From contig CAZVGO010000005.1 of the NCBI GenBank assembly GCA_964626755.1, forward strand, positions 62,001 to 126,000: a DNA stretch of 64,000 nucleotides, given 5' to 3'. Below the pieces are notes generated by a model. The model was not told the DNA's origin, did not search any database, and saw nothing but the letters and a program-made list of their open reading frames with translations. Positions 25,960-33,735 of the stretch are shown piece by piece. A program made the position numbers and the translations under genes. The stretch's first letter is position 1, and every line of letters starts with the position of its first letter. The stretch is from JACDAV01 sp964626755 (GTDB taxonomy: Bacteria; Chloroflexota; Limnocylindria; Limnocylindrales; CSP1-4).

Positions 25960-27576
25960 TCAGCCGGGGCGGGTCACCCGCACGTCGTCGAAGGCGGCTT
26001 CGACGAGGCCGTCCGGCCCGCTGTCCGTCGCCGAGAAGCGGAGCGTGATCTGTTGCCCGGCCCACGGGTCGAGCAGCACCGATGCGTTCCGCCACGCTCC
26101 GTCGCGGTCGACCGGCGCGCCCTGGACCAGGTGGACCGTCGTCGCCGTGCCGTCGGCCGCGACCACCTCGACCCGGAATTCGTCGGCCGCCGTCGTCGAG
26201 GAGTAGTGGGCAAACGTCCAGCGGAACGTGAGCCTCTGCCCGGCAGCTGCCGACAGCGCGATCACCGGCGAGACCGCCGTCGTCCGACCCCCGTCGAGAT
26301 CGTTGCCCGATGTCGACGTCCCCGCGGAGAGGCCGGTTGCGAACGCCGACTGGCCGGTCGGCGCCGCGGTCAGCTGGCGACGTCCCAGGTAGCTCGTCGC
26401 CCGGGGCACGCCGCGCTGCCATGCCCCGACGGTCGCCGTATCGGTGCCGTCGGGGTTCACGCGCCAGCCCCTCGGCACTTCGAGGTCGTCATCGAAGGCG
26501 CCGCAGCGGGCCGCCATCGTCGCAGCCCCGAGGACCGAGAGCGGACACCATGCCCGTTCGGCCAGGTAGAGGACCGCTTCCTTGTTGCGCCCGGTCTCCG
26601 GCCCGATCATCGAATTGCGCGGGTAGTCCCTGACCGACAGCTCGAACGTGTACGAGAAGATCCGGTACTTCCCGTAGGCGTAGTCGCGCGTCGTGCCGGA
26701 CGTGATGTACAGGTCACTCGCCTGTTGCGGGCGATAGCCGTTCGTCGCCGCCATGGCCTTGCCGATCTTCATGAGCGCCGCGTGGTCGTTCGGCGTCATG
26801 TCGCCGGGCCGGTTGGTCATGGTGTACCCGTACGGCCACATGACCAGGCGACCCGCTTCGTGGAACGTGATGTGGACGCGGATCTGCTGCCGGCCGTTGA
26901 CGACCCGGCTGGCGAGAAAATCGCGCATCGCCTGGGTCTCGGGGGCGGAAAAGGCCCTGGGCCCGCGGTAGGTGATCGCCTGGGGGTTCGTGCTCGTTCG
27001 GCCGCCTCCGCCCCACCGGTAGCCGAAGTTGCGGTTCAGGTCCGTGCCGACGTACTTCGAGCCTGGCGTCGGCTGCCGGTTCTTGCGCCAGTAGTGGAAC
27101 CTCCGGCCGGCGATGTCGTACTCGGCCCCGTCGGGATTGACGAGGAACACGATCCAGATCTCGCGGCTGTCGACGATCTTCGTGATCCTGGGGTCCGTCC
27201 CGTAGCCGTCGGCGTACCAGTGGAGGATCCGGAGGGTCATCTCCACGGTCATGTGCTCGTCGGCGTGGGTCCCCCCGTCGTAAAGGACCTCCGGCTCGCT
27301 CTCGTCGACGGCGACGTTGTCGGAGATCTTCGCCGCCCAGAGCTCGCGACCCTGGTACGACTTGCCGATCGAGAAGTGGGACACGATGTCCGGGTGGGCG
27401 GCCGCGACGGCCGCCACATCCGCGGCCATCTCGGCGTACGTGTGATACGCCTCCCAGCCGGCCGGGAACTGCGGGCTGGCCCCGGCCGCGCCCGCGGGCA
27501 GGCCGGCAAGGGCGGCGAGGGCGAGCACGATCGTGGCCGCGGTGGCGCGACGGCGGCGGCTGGCGCTCCTTGACAC
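25960..27576 (-). CDS. Secreted M14 zinc carboxypeptidase with C-terminal beta-sandwich domain
   Basis: An exported metallopeptidase of 538 residues. The signal peptide (Arg-rich n-region then IVLALAALAGLPAGAAGA) supports the GTG start at 27576. The peptidase domain has the zinc motif HADE in GGTHADEHMTVEM, substrate-binding VNPDGAEYD and TDLNRNFGYRW, the third zinc ligand His in HITFHEAG, and catalytic Glu in YTFELSVRD. Residues about 400-538 form a jelly-roll-like domain ending FDDVRVTRP, as in other secreted M14 enzymes. It probably feeds amino acids to the catabolic genes beside it. An ATG at 27663 would only lengthen the N-terminus. Confidence 0.92.
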   Translation of the reverse strand: MSRSASRRRRATAATIVLALAALAGLPAGAAGASPQFPAGWEAYHTYAEMAADVAAVAAAHPDIVSHFSIGKSYQGRELWAAKISDNVAVDESEPEVLYDGGTHADEHMTVEMTLRILHWYADGYGTDPRITKIVDSREIWIVFLVNPDGAEYDIAGRRFHYWRKNRQPTPGSKYVGTDLNRNFGYRWGGGGRTSTNPQAITYRGPRAFSAPETQAMRDFLASRVVNGRQQIRVHITFHEAGRLVMWPYGYTMTNRPGDMTPNDHAALMKIGKAMAATNGYRPQQASDLYITSGTTRDYAYGKYRIFSYTFELSVRDYPRNSMIGPETGRNKEAVLYLAERAWCPLSVLGAATMAARCGAFDDDLEVPRGWRVNPDGTDTATVGAWQRGVPRATSYLGRRQLTAAPTGQSAFATGLSAGTSTSGNDLDGGRTTAVSPVIALSAAAGQRLTFRWTFAHYSSTTAADEFRVEVVAADGTATTVHLVQGAPVDRDGAWRNASVLLDPWAGQQITLRFSATDSGPDGLVEAAFDDVRVTRPG

Positions 27577-27744
27577 GGTGGCACTGTCCCGCGGCGCCCT
27601 CCGGCCCACAACCCACCGAACAGTCCCCCGTCCGGGCGGTCCCTTCGGGTGTGCCGTACCCATGACGGACGGCCCGCGAGGGCTAGACTGGGGCCACTTC
27701 GACCCACCCGGCCGAGCGCCGCCGCCCACGAGGGGATCAGCCCG

Positions 27745-29325
27745 ATGACCACCGAATCGAAGCCCCGCCTGAAGATCACCTACGCTACCCTCCGGGCGGA
27801 CAACGAAGAGCTTCACACGCTCTACGAGGCGGGCCTCGAAAAGGCCCGGGCGGGGCTCGGTGGCTACCACCGCAACCTCGTCGGAGGCAGGGACCGCGAC
27901 GGGGAGGACCGGTTCGAGGTCCGCTCGCCGATCGATCGGGACATCGTGCTCGGGACCTTCGCGAGCGGGACCCATCAGGACGTGGTCGACGCGATCGCCG
28001 CCGCGCGGGCCGCCCAGCCCGCCTGGGCGGCGACCCCGTGGCGGGACCGGCTGGCGATCCTCCGCCGGGCGGCCGACCTGATCAGCGAGCGCCTGATGGA
28101 GTACGCCGGGTACATGGCGATCGAGGTCGGCAAGAACCGGCTCGAGGCGCTCGGCGAGGTCGAGGAGTCGGCCGACCTCATCCGCTACTACGCGCGGACG
28201 ATGGAGGACAACGCGGGCTACGACCACCCGATGGACAACCTCGGCGACGCCTCCGTCCACACCCGGTCGATCCTCCGGCCACACGGGGTCTTCGGCGTGA
28301 TCAGCCCGTTCAACTTCCCGATGGCCCTCTCCGCCGGCCCGAGTGCCGCGGCGATGATCGCCGGCAACACGGTCGTCTTCAAGCCGTCCTCGGCGGCGCC
28401 TCTGTCGGGGGTCAAGCTCGTCGAGGCCTATCGCGACGCGGGCGTGCCGGACGGCGTGATCAACCTCGTGATGGGCCCCGGGGAGAGCGTCGGCGAGGAG
28501 CTCCAGACCAACCAGGGGATCGACGGGATCGTCTTCACCGGCTCGTTCGATGTCGGGTTCCGGCTGTTCAAGTCGTTCTCGACGCGCTGGCCGCGCCCCG
28601 CGATCGTCGAGATGGGCGGCAAGAACCCGGCGATCGTGTCACGGAAGGCGGACCTCGAGGAGGCCGCCGAGGGGATCGTGCGCAGCGCATTCGGTTTCGG
28701 CGGACAGAAGTGTTCCGCGAATTCGCGCGTGTACGTCGAGGAGCCGGTCCACGACGAGCTCGTGCGGCTGCTCGTCGAGAAGACCGAGAAGATCACGATC
28801 GGCGACCCCCTCATCCGGGAGAACTGGCTGGGGCCGGTGGTTGACCAGAAGGCCGTCGACCGGCACCAGAAGGCCGTCGCCGAGGCACGCCGCGACGGGC
28901 GGGTGTTCGTCGGTGGCGAGCACCTGTCCGACGGTGACCTCGCCCGGGGCCACTACGTCGAGCCGACGGTCGTCGGGGGGCTGCCCGCGTCCCACCGGCT
29001 GTTTCGGGACGAGCTCTTCGCGCCGTTCACCGCGGTCCACGCGGTCGACTCGCTCGACGAGGCGATCCGGCTCGCGAACGACTCGCTGTACGGGCTGACG
29101 GCCGGCGTCTACTCGGAGGACCCGGCGGAGATCCAGCGGTTCCTCGACCGGGTCGAGGCCGGGGTGCTCTACGTCAACCGGCGGGCCGGGGCCACGACCG
29201 GAGCGTGGCCGGGGGTCCAGGCGTTCGGCGGCTGGAAGGGCTCGGGCTCGACCGGCAAGGCCGGGCTATCGATGTACTACGTGGCCCAGTTCCTCCGGGA
29301 GCAGAGCCACACCGTCGTCGATTGA
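27745..29325 (+). CDS. Aldehyde dehydrogenase, probable 1-pyrroline-5-carboxylate dehydrogenase
   Basis: Oxidises an aldehyde, likely glutamate semialdehyde, to the acid with NAD(P)+. The 526-residue protein has ISPFNFPMAL, VVFKPSSAAPL, FTGSFDVGF, the catalytic Glu in EMGGKNPAIV and the catalytic Cys in FGFGGQKCSANSRV. C-terminal TTGAWPGVQAFGGWKGSGSTGKA resembles the RocA/PruA group. The ATG is preceded by GAGGGG; a TAGACT box lies further up, so this mRNA has a leader. It is TTGA-coupled to the VOC gene and near aminotransferases, fitting proline/arginine/ornithine breakdown. Confidence 0.88.
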   Translation: MTTESKPRLKITYATLRADNEELHTLYEAGLEKARAGLGGYHRNLVGGRDRDGEDRFEVRSPIDRDIVLGTFASGTHQDVVDAIAAARAAQPAWAATPWRDRLAILRRAADLISERLMEYAGYMAIEVGKNRLEALGEVEESADLIRYYARTMEDNAGYDHPMDNLGDASVHTRSILRPHGVFGVISPFNFPMALSAGPSAAAMIAGNTVVFKPSSAAPLSGVKLVEAYRDAGVPDGVINLVMGPGESVGEELQTNQGIDGIVFTGSFDVGFRLFKSFSTRWPRPAIVEMGGKNPAIVSRKADLEEAAEGIVRSAFGFGGQKCSANSRVYVEEPVHDELVRLLVEKTEKITIGDPLIRENWLGPVVDQKAVDRHQKAVAEARRDGRVFVGGEHLSDGDLARGHYVEPTVVGGLPASHRLFRDELFAPFTAVHAVDSLDEAIRLANDSLYGLTAGVYSEDPAEIQRFLDRVEAGVLYVNRRAGATTGAWPGVQAFGGWKGSGSTGKAGLSMYYVAQFLREQSHTVVD

Positions 29326-29675
29326 TCCGCGTCGGCTCGATCGTCATCCGCGTCGACGATCTGCAGCTTCAGACGGCGTTCTGGACGGGCGCGCTCGACT
29401 ACGTGCCGCGCCAGGAGACGGGGGACGACTTCCAGCTCCTGCGGCCACGGGACGGGGTGGGCCCGAACGTCTCGCTCGACCGGGTTCGCTCGACCGTGCA
29501 GGTGCCGCCCCGCATTCACCTCGACCTGTACGCGGATGACCAGGCGGCGGAGGTCGAGCGGCTCAAGGGCCTGGGTGCCACCGAGGTCCACTGGGACAAG
29601 CGTCCACCGGACGCCGACTACGTGATCCTCGCGGATCCAGAAGGCAACCGCTTCTGCGTGATCGACGCGGGGTAG
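29322..29675 (+). CDS. VOC/glyoxalase-fold protein
   Basis: A 117-residue metalloprotein-fold member (vicinal oxygen chelate superfamily). The N-terminal strand VGSIVIRVDDLQLQTAFWTGAL is followed by HLDLYADD with a likely metal His and by DYVILADPEGNRFCVID with a C-terminal Asn-Phe-Cys strand. Members are often antibiotic-resistance or glyoxalase-like; the substrate is unknown. It starts at a TTG overlapping the aldehyde dehydrogenase stop, the only start compatible with the conserved N-terminus, so it is translationally coupled. Confidence 0.82.
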   Translation: MIRVGSIVIRVDDLQLQTAFWTGALDYVPRQETGDDFQLLRPRDGVGPNVSLDRVRSTVQVPPRIHLDLYADDQAAEVERLKGLGATEVHWDKRPPDADYVILADPEGNRFCVIDAG

Positions 29676-29760
29676 GCACCAAGCGAGGGCCGGGCCGACC
29701 GGAACCTCGCGGGGGCGCCAGGTGTAGATCGGGCAAGCACACCACCCAGGAGGGCTCCCG

Positions 29761-30309
29761 ATGCGCCGCCGGCTTCTCGTCTCGATCGCCACCCTTCCAT
29801 TCCTGGTCCCGCTCGGCCTCGCCGTCGCGGGCGGCGCGACTGCCGGCGGCGGCTGCCACGGCGGCACCGGCGCCACGGCGAGCACCGCGAGCTCGACGGT
29901 CGTCAGAATCGACGGCTGCACGTTCCAGCCGACGGTCAATCAGGTGCCCGTCGGAGTCCTGGTGACCTTCCTCAACACCTCGGGTGGGCCTCACGACGTG
30001 ACCGGAGGATCCGGCGGGTGGAGAAGCCCGATGCTCAATGGCGGCGCCTCGTACACGCACCGCTTCACCGAGTCGGGCGTCTACCCGTACTCGTGCAGCC
30101 TCCACCCGGGGATGGCCGGAGTGGTCGTCGTGGGTCCCACCGACGTCGCCCTCGCCGGCGACGTCAAGGCGGAGCCCTCCCAGCCCGCGACCGCGGCCGA
30201 GGGAGGCTCGCCGATCCCTGTCGCCCTTGGCGGAGGGCTGGGACTGGTCGCCGGCGCCCTCGGCGCGGGCTTGCTCCTCCGCCGCCGCGACCAGGCCGAC
30301 CAGGGGTAA
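29761..30309 (+). CDS. Exported cupredoxin (plastocyanin-like) with C-terminal membrane anchor
   Basis: A 182-residue extracytoplasmic blue-copper-type protein. There is a signal peptide at residues 1-30 (RRRLLVSIATLPFLVPLGLAVAGG), then a cupredoxin domain with Cu ligands His in GPHDVTGG and Cys/His/Met in YSCSLHPGM. A Pro/Ala linker and a C-terminal hydrophobic helix (ALGGGLGLVAGALGAGLLL) followed by RRRDQ form a membrane anchor. It likely carries electrons or stores copper at the outer face. An AGGAGGG ribosome binding site precedes the ATG. Confidence 0.9.
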   Translation: MRRRLLVSIATLPFLVPLGLAVAGGATAGGGCHGGTGATASTASSTVVRIDGCTFQPTVNQVPVGVLVTFLNTSGGPHDVTGGSGGWRSPMLNGGASYTHRFTESGVYPYSCSLHPGMAGVVVVGPTDVALAGDVKAEPSQPATAAEGGSPIPVALGGGLGLVAGALGAGLLLRRRDQADQG

Positions 30310-30329
30310 GCGACCCCCTCCTTTCGGGC

Positions 30330-30404
30330 CACCTCGAATGCTGGCGGCCGGTGATAGACTCGCCAGAAATATCCAGCCTGCATAGTTCCTATGCGTTCGA
30401 GGTG
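30330..30404 (+). ncRNA. Candidate three-way-junction leader RNA masking a ribosome binding site
   Basis: P1 pairs CACCTCGAA (30330-30338) with TTCGAGGTG (30396-30404), a perfect 9 bp. P2 pairs CTGGCG (30341-30346) with CGCCAG (30361-30366). P3 pairs GCATAG (30380-30385) with CTATGC (30389-30394). The 3' strand of P1 contains GAGGTG, the Shine-Dalgarno-like site 5 nt before the TTG at 30410. No known riboswitch class is recognised. An alternative is that TAGACT (30355-30360) is a promoter and only P3 is transcribed. Confidence 0.4.
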
Positions 30405-30409
30405 CTCAC

Positions 30410-31777
30410 TTGGCCGTCGCCGAATCCCGGATCGCGGGGCGCCGCCCCGTCCCCGACCTCGTCACGGAGGTACCCGGTCCCCGGGCCAGGGCCCACGTCG
30501 CGTACGACGAGTCGTGGACCTCGCCGAGCCTTCCGCGGGCCTACCCGATCGTGCCGGTCCGTGGTGAGGGCCTCACGGTCGAGGACATCGACGGCAACCT
30601 GTTCCTGGACTTCGCCGCCGGGATCGCCGTCACCTCCACCGGCCACTCCCACCCCCAGGTCGTCGCCGCGATCAAGGAGCAGGCAGCCGAGCTGATCCAC
30701 TTCAGCGCCTCGGACTTCTACCTCCCGATCTACGCCCAGCTGTGCGAGCGGCTCGCCCGCACCGCGCCGATCGATGGGCCGAAGCGCGCCTACCTGGGGA
30801 ACTCCGGTACCGAGGTGGTCGAGGCGGCGATCAAGCTGGCCAGGTTCGCGACGAAGCGGCCCTACGTCGTCGCGTTCCTCGGCGCGTTCCACGGCCGGAC
30901 GTATGGCTCGATCTCGCTGACCGCCTCCAAGGCGAAGTACCACGCCGGGTTCGGGCCGCTCCTGCCCGGGGTGTTCCACGCCCCGTATGGTCGGGTCGAG
31001 CACCTGCGCTGGTTCGACGAGATTCTGTTCGACCGACTCGCTCCGGCGAACGAGGTGGCCGCGATCATCGTGGAGCCGATCCAGGGGGAGGGCGGCTACC
31101 TCGTCCCGGAGACCGGCTTCCTGGAGGGCCTCCGGGAGATCTGCGACCGCCACGGGATCGTGCTGATCGCCGACGAGATCCAGTCGGGCGCCGGCCGGAC
31201 CGGGCGGATGTGGGCGGTCGAGCACTGGGGTGTGAAGCCGGACATCCTGCTCACGGCGAAGGGCATCGCCAGCGGGATGCCCCTCGGCGGAATGATCGCC
31301 CGGGCGGACCTGCTCGAGTCGTGGGGCAAGGGCGCTCACGGGTCGACGTACGGCGGGAACCCGGTCGCCTGCGCCGCCGCGCTGGCGACGCTCGACCTGT
31401 TAGAGGGTGGCCTGATCGACAATGCGCGGGTCCGCGGCGAGCAGGCGTTCGATGGGCTTCGGCCGCTCCCTGGCCTCTACCCGAAGCTCGTCCGAGCCGT
31501 TCGCGGCAAGGGGCTGATGATCGGGGTCGAGTTCGACACGGCCGACCACGCCGAGGAAGTCCAGTGGGCGGCATTCGAGCGAGGCCTGCTGGTCCTCGAG
31601 TGCGGCCGTTCGAGCGTCCGCCTCTCGCCGGCACTGACGGTCAGCCCGGCCGAGATGGCGACCGCCCTCCGGCTGTTCGGGGCCGCGGTCGCCGATGTCG
31701 CCGGCAAGGGTGAGGCCCACCTCCGCGAGGAGGCAGACAAGGCCGGCGCGATCAGCGGGGTCGAGGCCGCCGGGTGA
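30410..31777 (+). CDS. Class III aminotransferase (4-aminobutyrate/ornithine type)
   Basis: A PLP enzyme of 455 residues that moves an omega-amino group to 2-oxoglutarate or pyruvate. Signatures are GNSGTEVVEAAIKLAR (phosphate cup), FHGRTYGS, EPIQGEGGY, ADEIQSGAGRTGRMWA with the PLP-contacting Asp, and the Schiff-base Lys in LLTAKGIASGMPLGG. It is closest in feel to GABA or lysine-6/ornithine aminotransferases. The TTG at 30410 is the only plausible start; nearby ATG and GTG codons are out of frame. Its GAGGTG ribosome binding site lies in the P1 stem of a candidate structured leader. Confidence 0.9.
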   Translation: MAVAESRIAGRRPVPDLVTEVPGPRARAHVAYDESWTSPSLPRAYPIVPVRGEGLTVEDIDGNLFLDFAAGIAVTSTGHSHPQVVAAIKEQAAELIHFSASDFYLPIYAQLCERLARTAPIDGPKRAYLGNSGTEVVEAAIKLARFATKRPYVVAFLGAFHGRTYGSISLTASKAKYHAGFGPLLPGVFHAPYGRVEHLRWFDEILFDRLAPANEVAAIIVEPIQGEGGYLVPETGFLEGLREICDRHGIVLIADEIQSGAGRTGRMWAVEHWGVKPDILLTAKGIASGMPLGGMIARADLLESWGKGAHGSTYGGNPVACAAALATLDLLEGGLIDNARVRGEQAFDGLRPLPGLYPKLVRAVRGKGLMIGVEFDTADHAEEVQWAAFERGLLVLECGRSSVRLSPALTVSPAEMATALRLFGAAVADVAGKGEAHLREEADKAGAISGVEAAG

Positions 31778-31784
31778 TCTCGGG

Positions 31785-31790
31785 TAGCCT
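31785..31790 (+). promoter_or_regulatory. Predicted -10 box of CoA-transferase operon
   Basis: TAGCCT, 6 nt before the GTG at 31797. Confidence 0.4.
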
Positions 31791-31796
31791 TCGGCG

Positions 31797-32729
31797 GTGA
31801 CGTCGAAGGTCGCCACGATGTGCGACGCAATTGCCGAGCTTGTGCGCCACGGCGACACCGTTGCGATCGAGGGTTTCACCCACCTCATCTCGTTCGCCGC
31901 CGGCCACGAGATCATCCGCCAGCGGAAGCGCGACCTGACCCTCGCCCGGCTCACCCCGGATCTGATCTACGACCAGATGGTCGCGGGCGGTGTCGCCCGC
32001 AAGCTGATCTTCTCGTGGCTCGGCAATCCCGGGGTGGGCGGCCTGAACGCCATCCGCAGGCGGATCGAGGCGGACGCCGTTGCGGCGTCCGGCGAGCCGC
32101 CGCTCGAGGTCGAGGAGTACTCGCACTTCGGGATGGTGGGCCGGTACATGGCCGGGGCGACGAACCTGCCGTTCTTCCCGCTCCGGAGCTACTTCGAATC
32201 GGACCTGCCGAGGGTGAATCCACTGATCCGGCCCGTCGAGTCGCCGTACGGCGACGGGGTCGTCTACGCGGTCCCGCCGCTCAAGCCGGACGTCACGGTC
32301 ATCCACGCGCAGCGCGCCTCGGCGGCCGGGGACACCCAGGTCTGGGGCCTGCTCGGGTGCCAGAAGGAGGCGGCCTTCGCTGCGGATCGGTTGATCGTCG
32401 TGGTCGAGGAGCTGGTCGACGAGTCGGTCATCCGGGCCGACCCGAACCGGACGATCATCCCGGGCCTGATCGTCGACGCGGTTGTCGTCGAGCCCCTCGG
32501 CGCGCATCCCTCGTACGTGCAGGGCGCATACGACCGGGACAACCGGTTCTACCTCGACTGGGACCCGATCTCGCGTGACGAGGCAGCGACCCAGGCCTGG
32601 CTCCGCGACTGGGTGTTCGACCTCGAGGGCCGCGCGGCGTACGTCGAGAAGCTGGGCGCCGAGCGCGTCGCGTCCCTCAGGCCGGGACCGGCCCCCTCCG
32701 GCGTCGTCGACTACGGGGACTACCGATGA
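31797..32729 (+). CDS. CoA-transferase subunit A (glutaconate/IpdA-like)
   Basis: Alpha subunit of a class I CoA-transferase-fold enzyme, 310 residues. Features include DTVAIEGFTHLISFAAGHE, LGNPGVGGLNAIRRR, EEYSHFGMVGRYMAGA and LKPDVTVIHAQRA. The pattern is that of glutaconate CoA-transferase and the steroid-degradation hydrolase IpdA; the acyl substrate is unknown. The GTG start is 6 nt after TAGCCT. Subunit B normally follows directly, but here about 220 bp with repeats separate them, as described for the insertion. Confidence 0.88.
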   Translation: MTSKVATMCDAIAELVRHGDTVAIEGFTHLISFAAGHEIIRQRKRDLTLARLTPDLIYDQMVAGGVARKLIFSWLGNPGVGGLNAIRRRIEADAVAASGEPPLEVEEYSHFGMVGRYMAGATNLPFFPLRSYFESDLPRVNPLIRPVESPYGDGVVYAVPPLKPDVTVIHAQRASAAGDTQVWGLLGCQKEAAFAADRLIVVVEELVDESVIRADPNRTIIPGLIVDAVVVEPLGAHPSYVQGAYDRDNRFYLDWDPISRDEAATQAWLRDWVFDLEGRAAYVEKLGAERVASLRPGPAPSGVVDYGDYR

Positions 32730-32955
32730 ACGCGACCGTCCCGGTCGGACGTGCGCCAGGCGCACGTTACGGGCATCCGATGCCGCCCCGCGGACCCGCC
32801 AGGACGAATCTGTGCCGGTGACGCACATCTCCGGCCGCAGGCGCTCCGTTCGCGTCGAATCGGTGCTTCACACGCACCGTTTGCGGCCGGAAGGCCACAA
32901 CGGGGTCGCTTACGTGCCTCACACGCACATCCGGGAAGCCCTTCTCGGATGAACG
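32725..32955. mobile_element. Small repeat-containing insertion between CoA-transferase subunit genes, with 8-bp flanking direct repeat
   Basis: GATGAACG occurs at 32725-32732 (end of subunit A) and at 32948-32955 (start of subunit B). Removing one copy plus the 215 bp between them restores an ATGA stop-start overlap. The insert holds four GTGC-N7-GCAC palindromes at 32751, 32812, 32863 and 32914. The last three are at an exact 51-nt period. A perfect hairpin CGACCG-TCC-CGGTCG (32733-32747) stands at the left edge, and both edges share an imperfect GGAYGTGCG inverted motif. No transposase is present, so it would be a non-autonomous element. Confidence 0.6.
32812..32952 (+). CDS. Small repeat peptide (46 aa) inside the insertion
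   Basis: A GTG-initiated frame of 47 codons with AGGA 8 nt upstream. It encodes 17-residue repeats that begin V-P-V-T-H-I, V-L-H-T-H-R and V-P-H-T-H-I, followed by basic residues. Its TGA overlaps the ATG of subunit B (ATGA), so it could keep the two subunits translationally coupled despite the insertion. The repeats follow from the 51-nt DNA repeat, so coding may be incidental. No known family recognised. Confidence 0.35.
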   Translation: MPVTHISGRRRSVRVESVLHTHRLRPEGHNGVAYVPHTHIREALLG

Positions 32956-33731
32956 ATCGAGGGCCGTTCAGCCAGTCCGAGATGATGATCGTCGCCGCCG
33001 CCCGCGAGCTGGCCGGCCAGCGGGTCTGCTTCGTCGGAGTCGGCCTGCCGAACATCGCGGTCAACCTCGCCAAGCGGACGGTCGCCCCGGAGCTCGAGCT
33101 CGTCTACGAGGCCGGTGTCTTCGGTGCGCGGCCGGCGCGCCTGCCGTTGAGCATCGGCGACCCGACGATCGTCACCGGGGCGACGTCGGTCACGAGCATG
33201 TTCGAGCTGTTCGGCTTCTACCTCCAGGGCGGCTTGATCGACGTCGGCTTCCTCGGGGCGGCCCAGATCGACCGGTTCGGCAACATCAACACCACGGTCA
33301 TCGGCGACTACGAGCGGCCGAAGACGCGGCTCCCGGGGAGCGGCGGAGCGTGCGAGATCGCGATCAACGCCCGCGAAGTGTTCGTGATCATGCGCCAGTC
33401 GAAGCGCAGCTTCGTCGAGCGGATCGACTTCCGGACCTCGCCGGGCAACCTCGGCGGAGCGACCGGCGCGGCGCGGAGCCGCGCGGAGCAGGGCTGGCTC
33501 GGGCGCGGCCCGTCCGTGGTCGTGACGGACCTCGGCATCTACCACTTCGACGACGCCGGCGAGATGCGGCTCGACTCGCTTCACCCGGGCGCGACACTCG
33601 AGGCGGTCCGCGACACGATCGGCTGGCAGCCGAAGGTCGCGGAGCGCGTGGCGACCACCCCCGCCCCGACGACGGAGGAGCTGCGGCTCATCCGCGTCGA
33701 GCTCGATCCTGGCGGGGCCTACACGAAGTAG
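32949..33731 (+). CDS. CoA-transferase subunit B (glutaconate/IpdB-like)
   Basis: Beta subunit of 260 residues. It contains CFVGVGLPNIAVNLAKRT, LVYEAGVFGARPARLPLSIGDP (the Glu lies where class I CoA-transferases place their catalytic residue), GGLIDVGFLGAAQIDRFGN, and PGSGGACEIA. The ATG overlaps the stop of the small repeat frame in the insertion. It must act with subunit A. Whether the complex is a CoA-transferase or an IpdAB-like ring hydrolase is open. Confidence 0.88.
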   Translation: MNDRGPFSQSEMMIVAAARELAGQRVCFVGVGLPNIAVNLAKRTVAPELELVYEAGVFGARPARLPLSIGDPTIVTGATSVTSMFELFGFYLQGGLIDVGFLGAAQIDRFGNINTTVIGDYERPKTRLPGSGGACEIAINAREVFVIMRQSKRSFVERIDFRTSPGNLGGATGAARSRAEQGWLGRGPSVVVTDLGIYHFDDAGEMRLDSLHPGATLEAVRDTIGWQPKVAERVATTPAPTTEELRLIRVELDPGGAYTK

Positions 33732-33735
33732 GCGG

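Noticed and set aside
30391..30404. ATG at 30391 or GTG at 30402 as the aminotransferase start
   Set aside because: Both are out of frame with the conserved protein; only the TTG at 30410 fits.
32730..32948. CRISPR array
   Set aside because: Only three to four degenerate units; the 15-bp palindromes are too short and the units diverge strongly, spacers are not distinct, and no cas genes are present.
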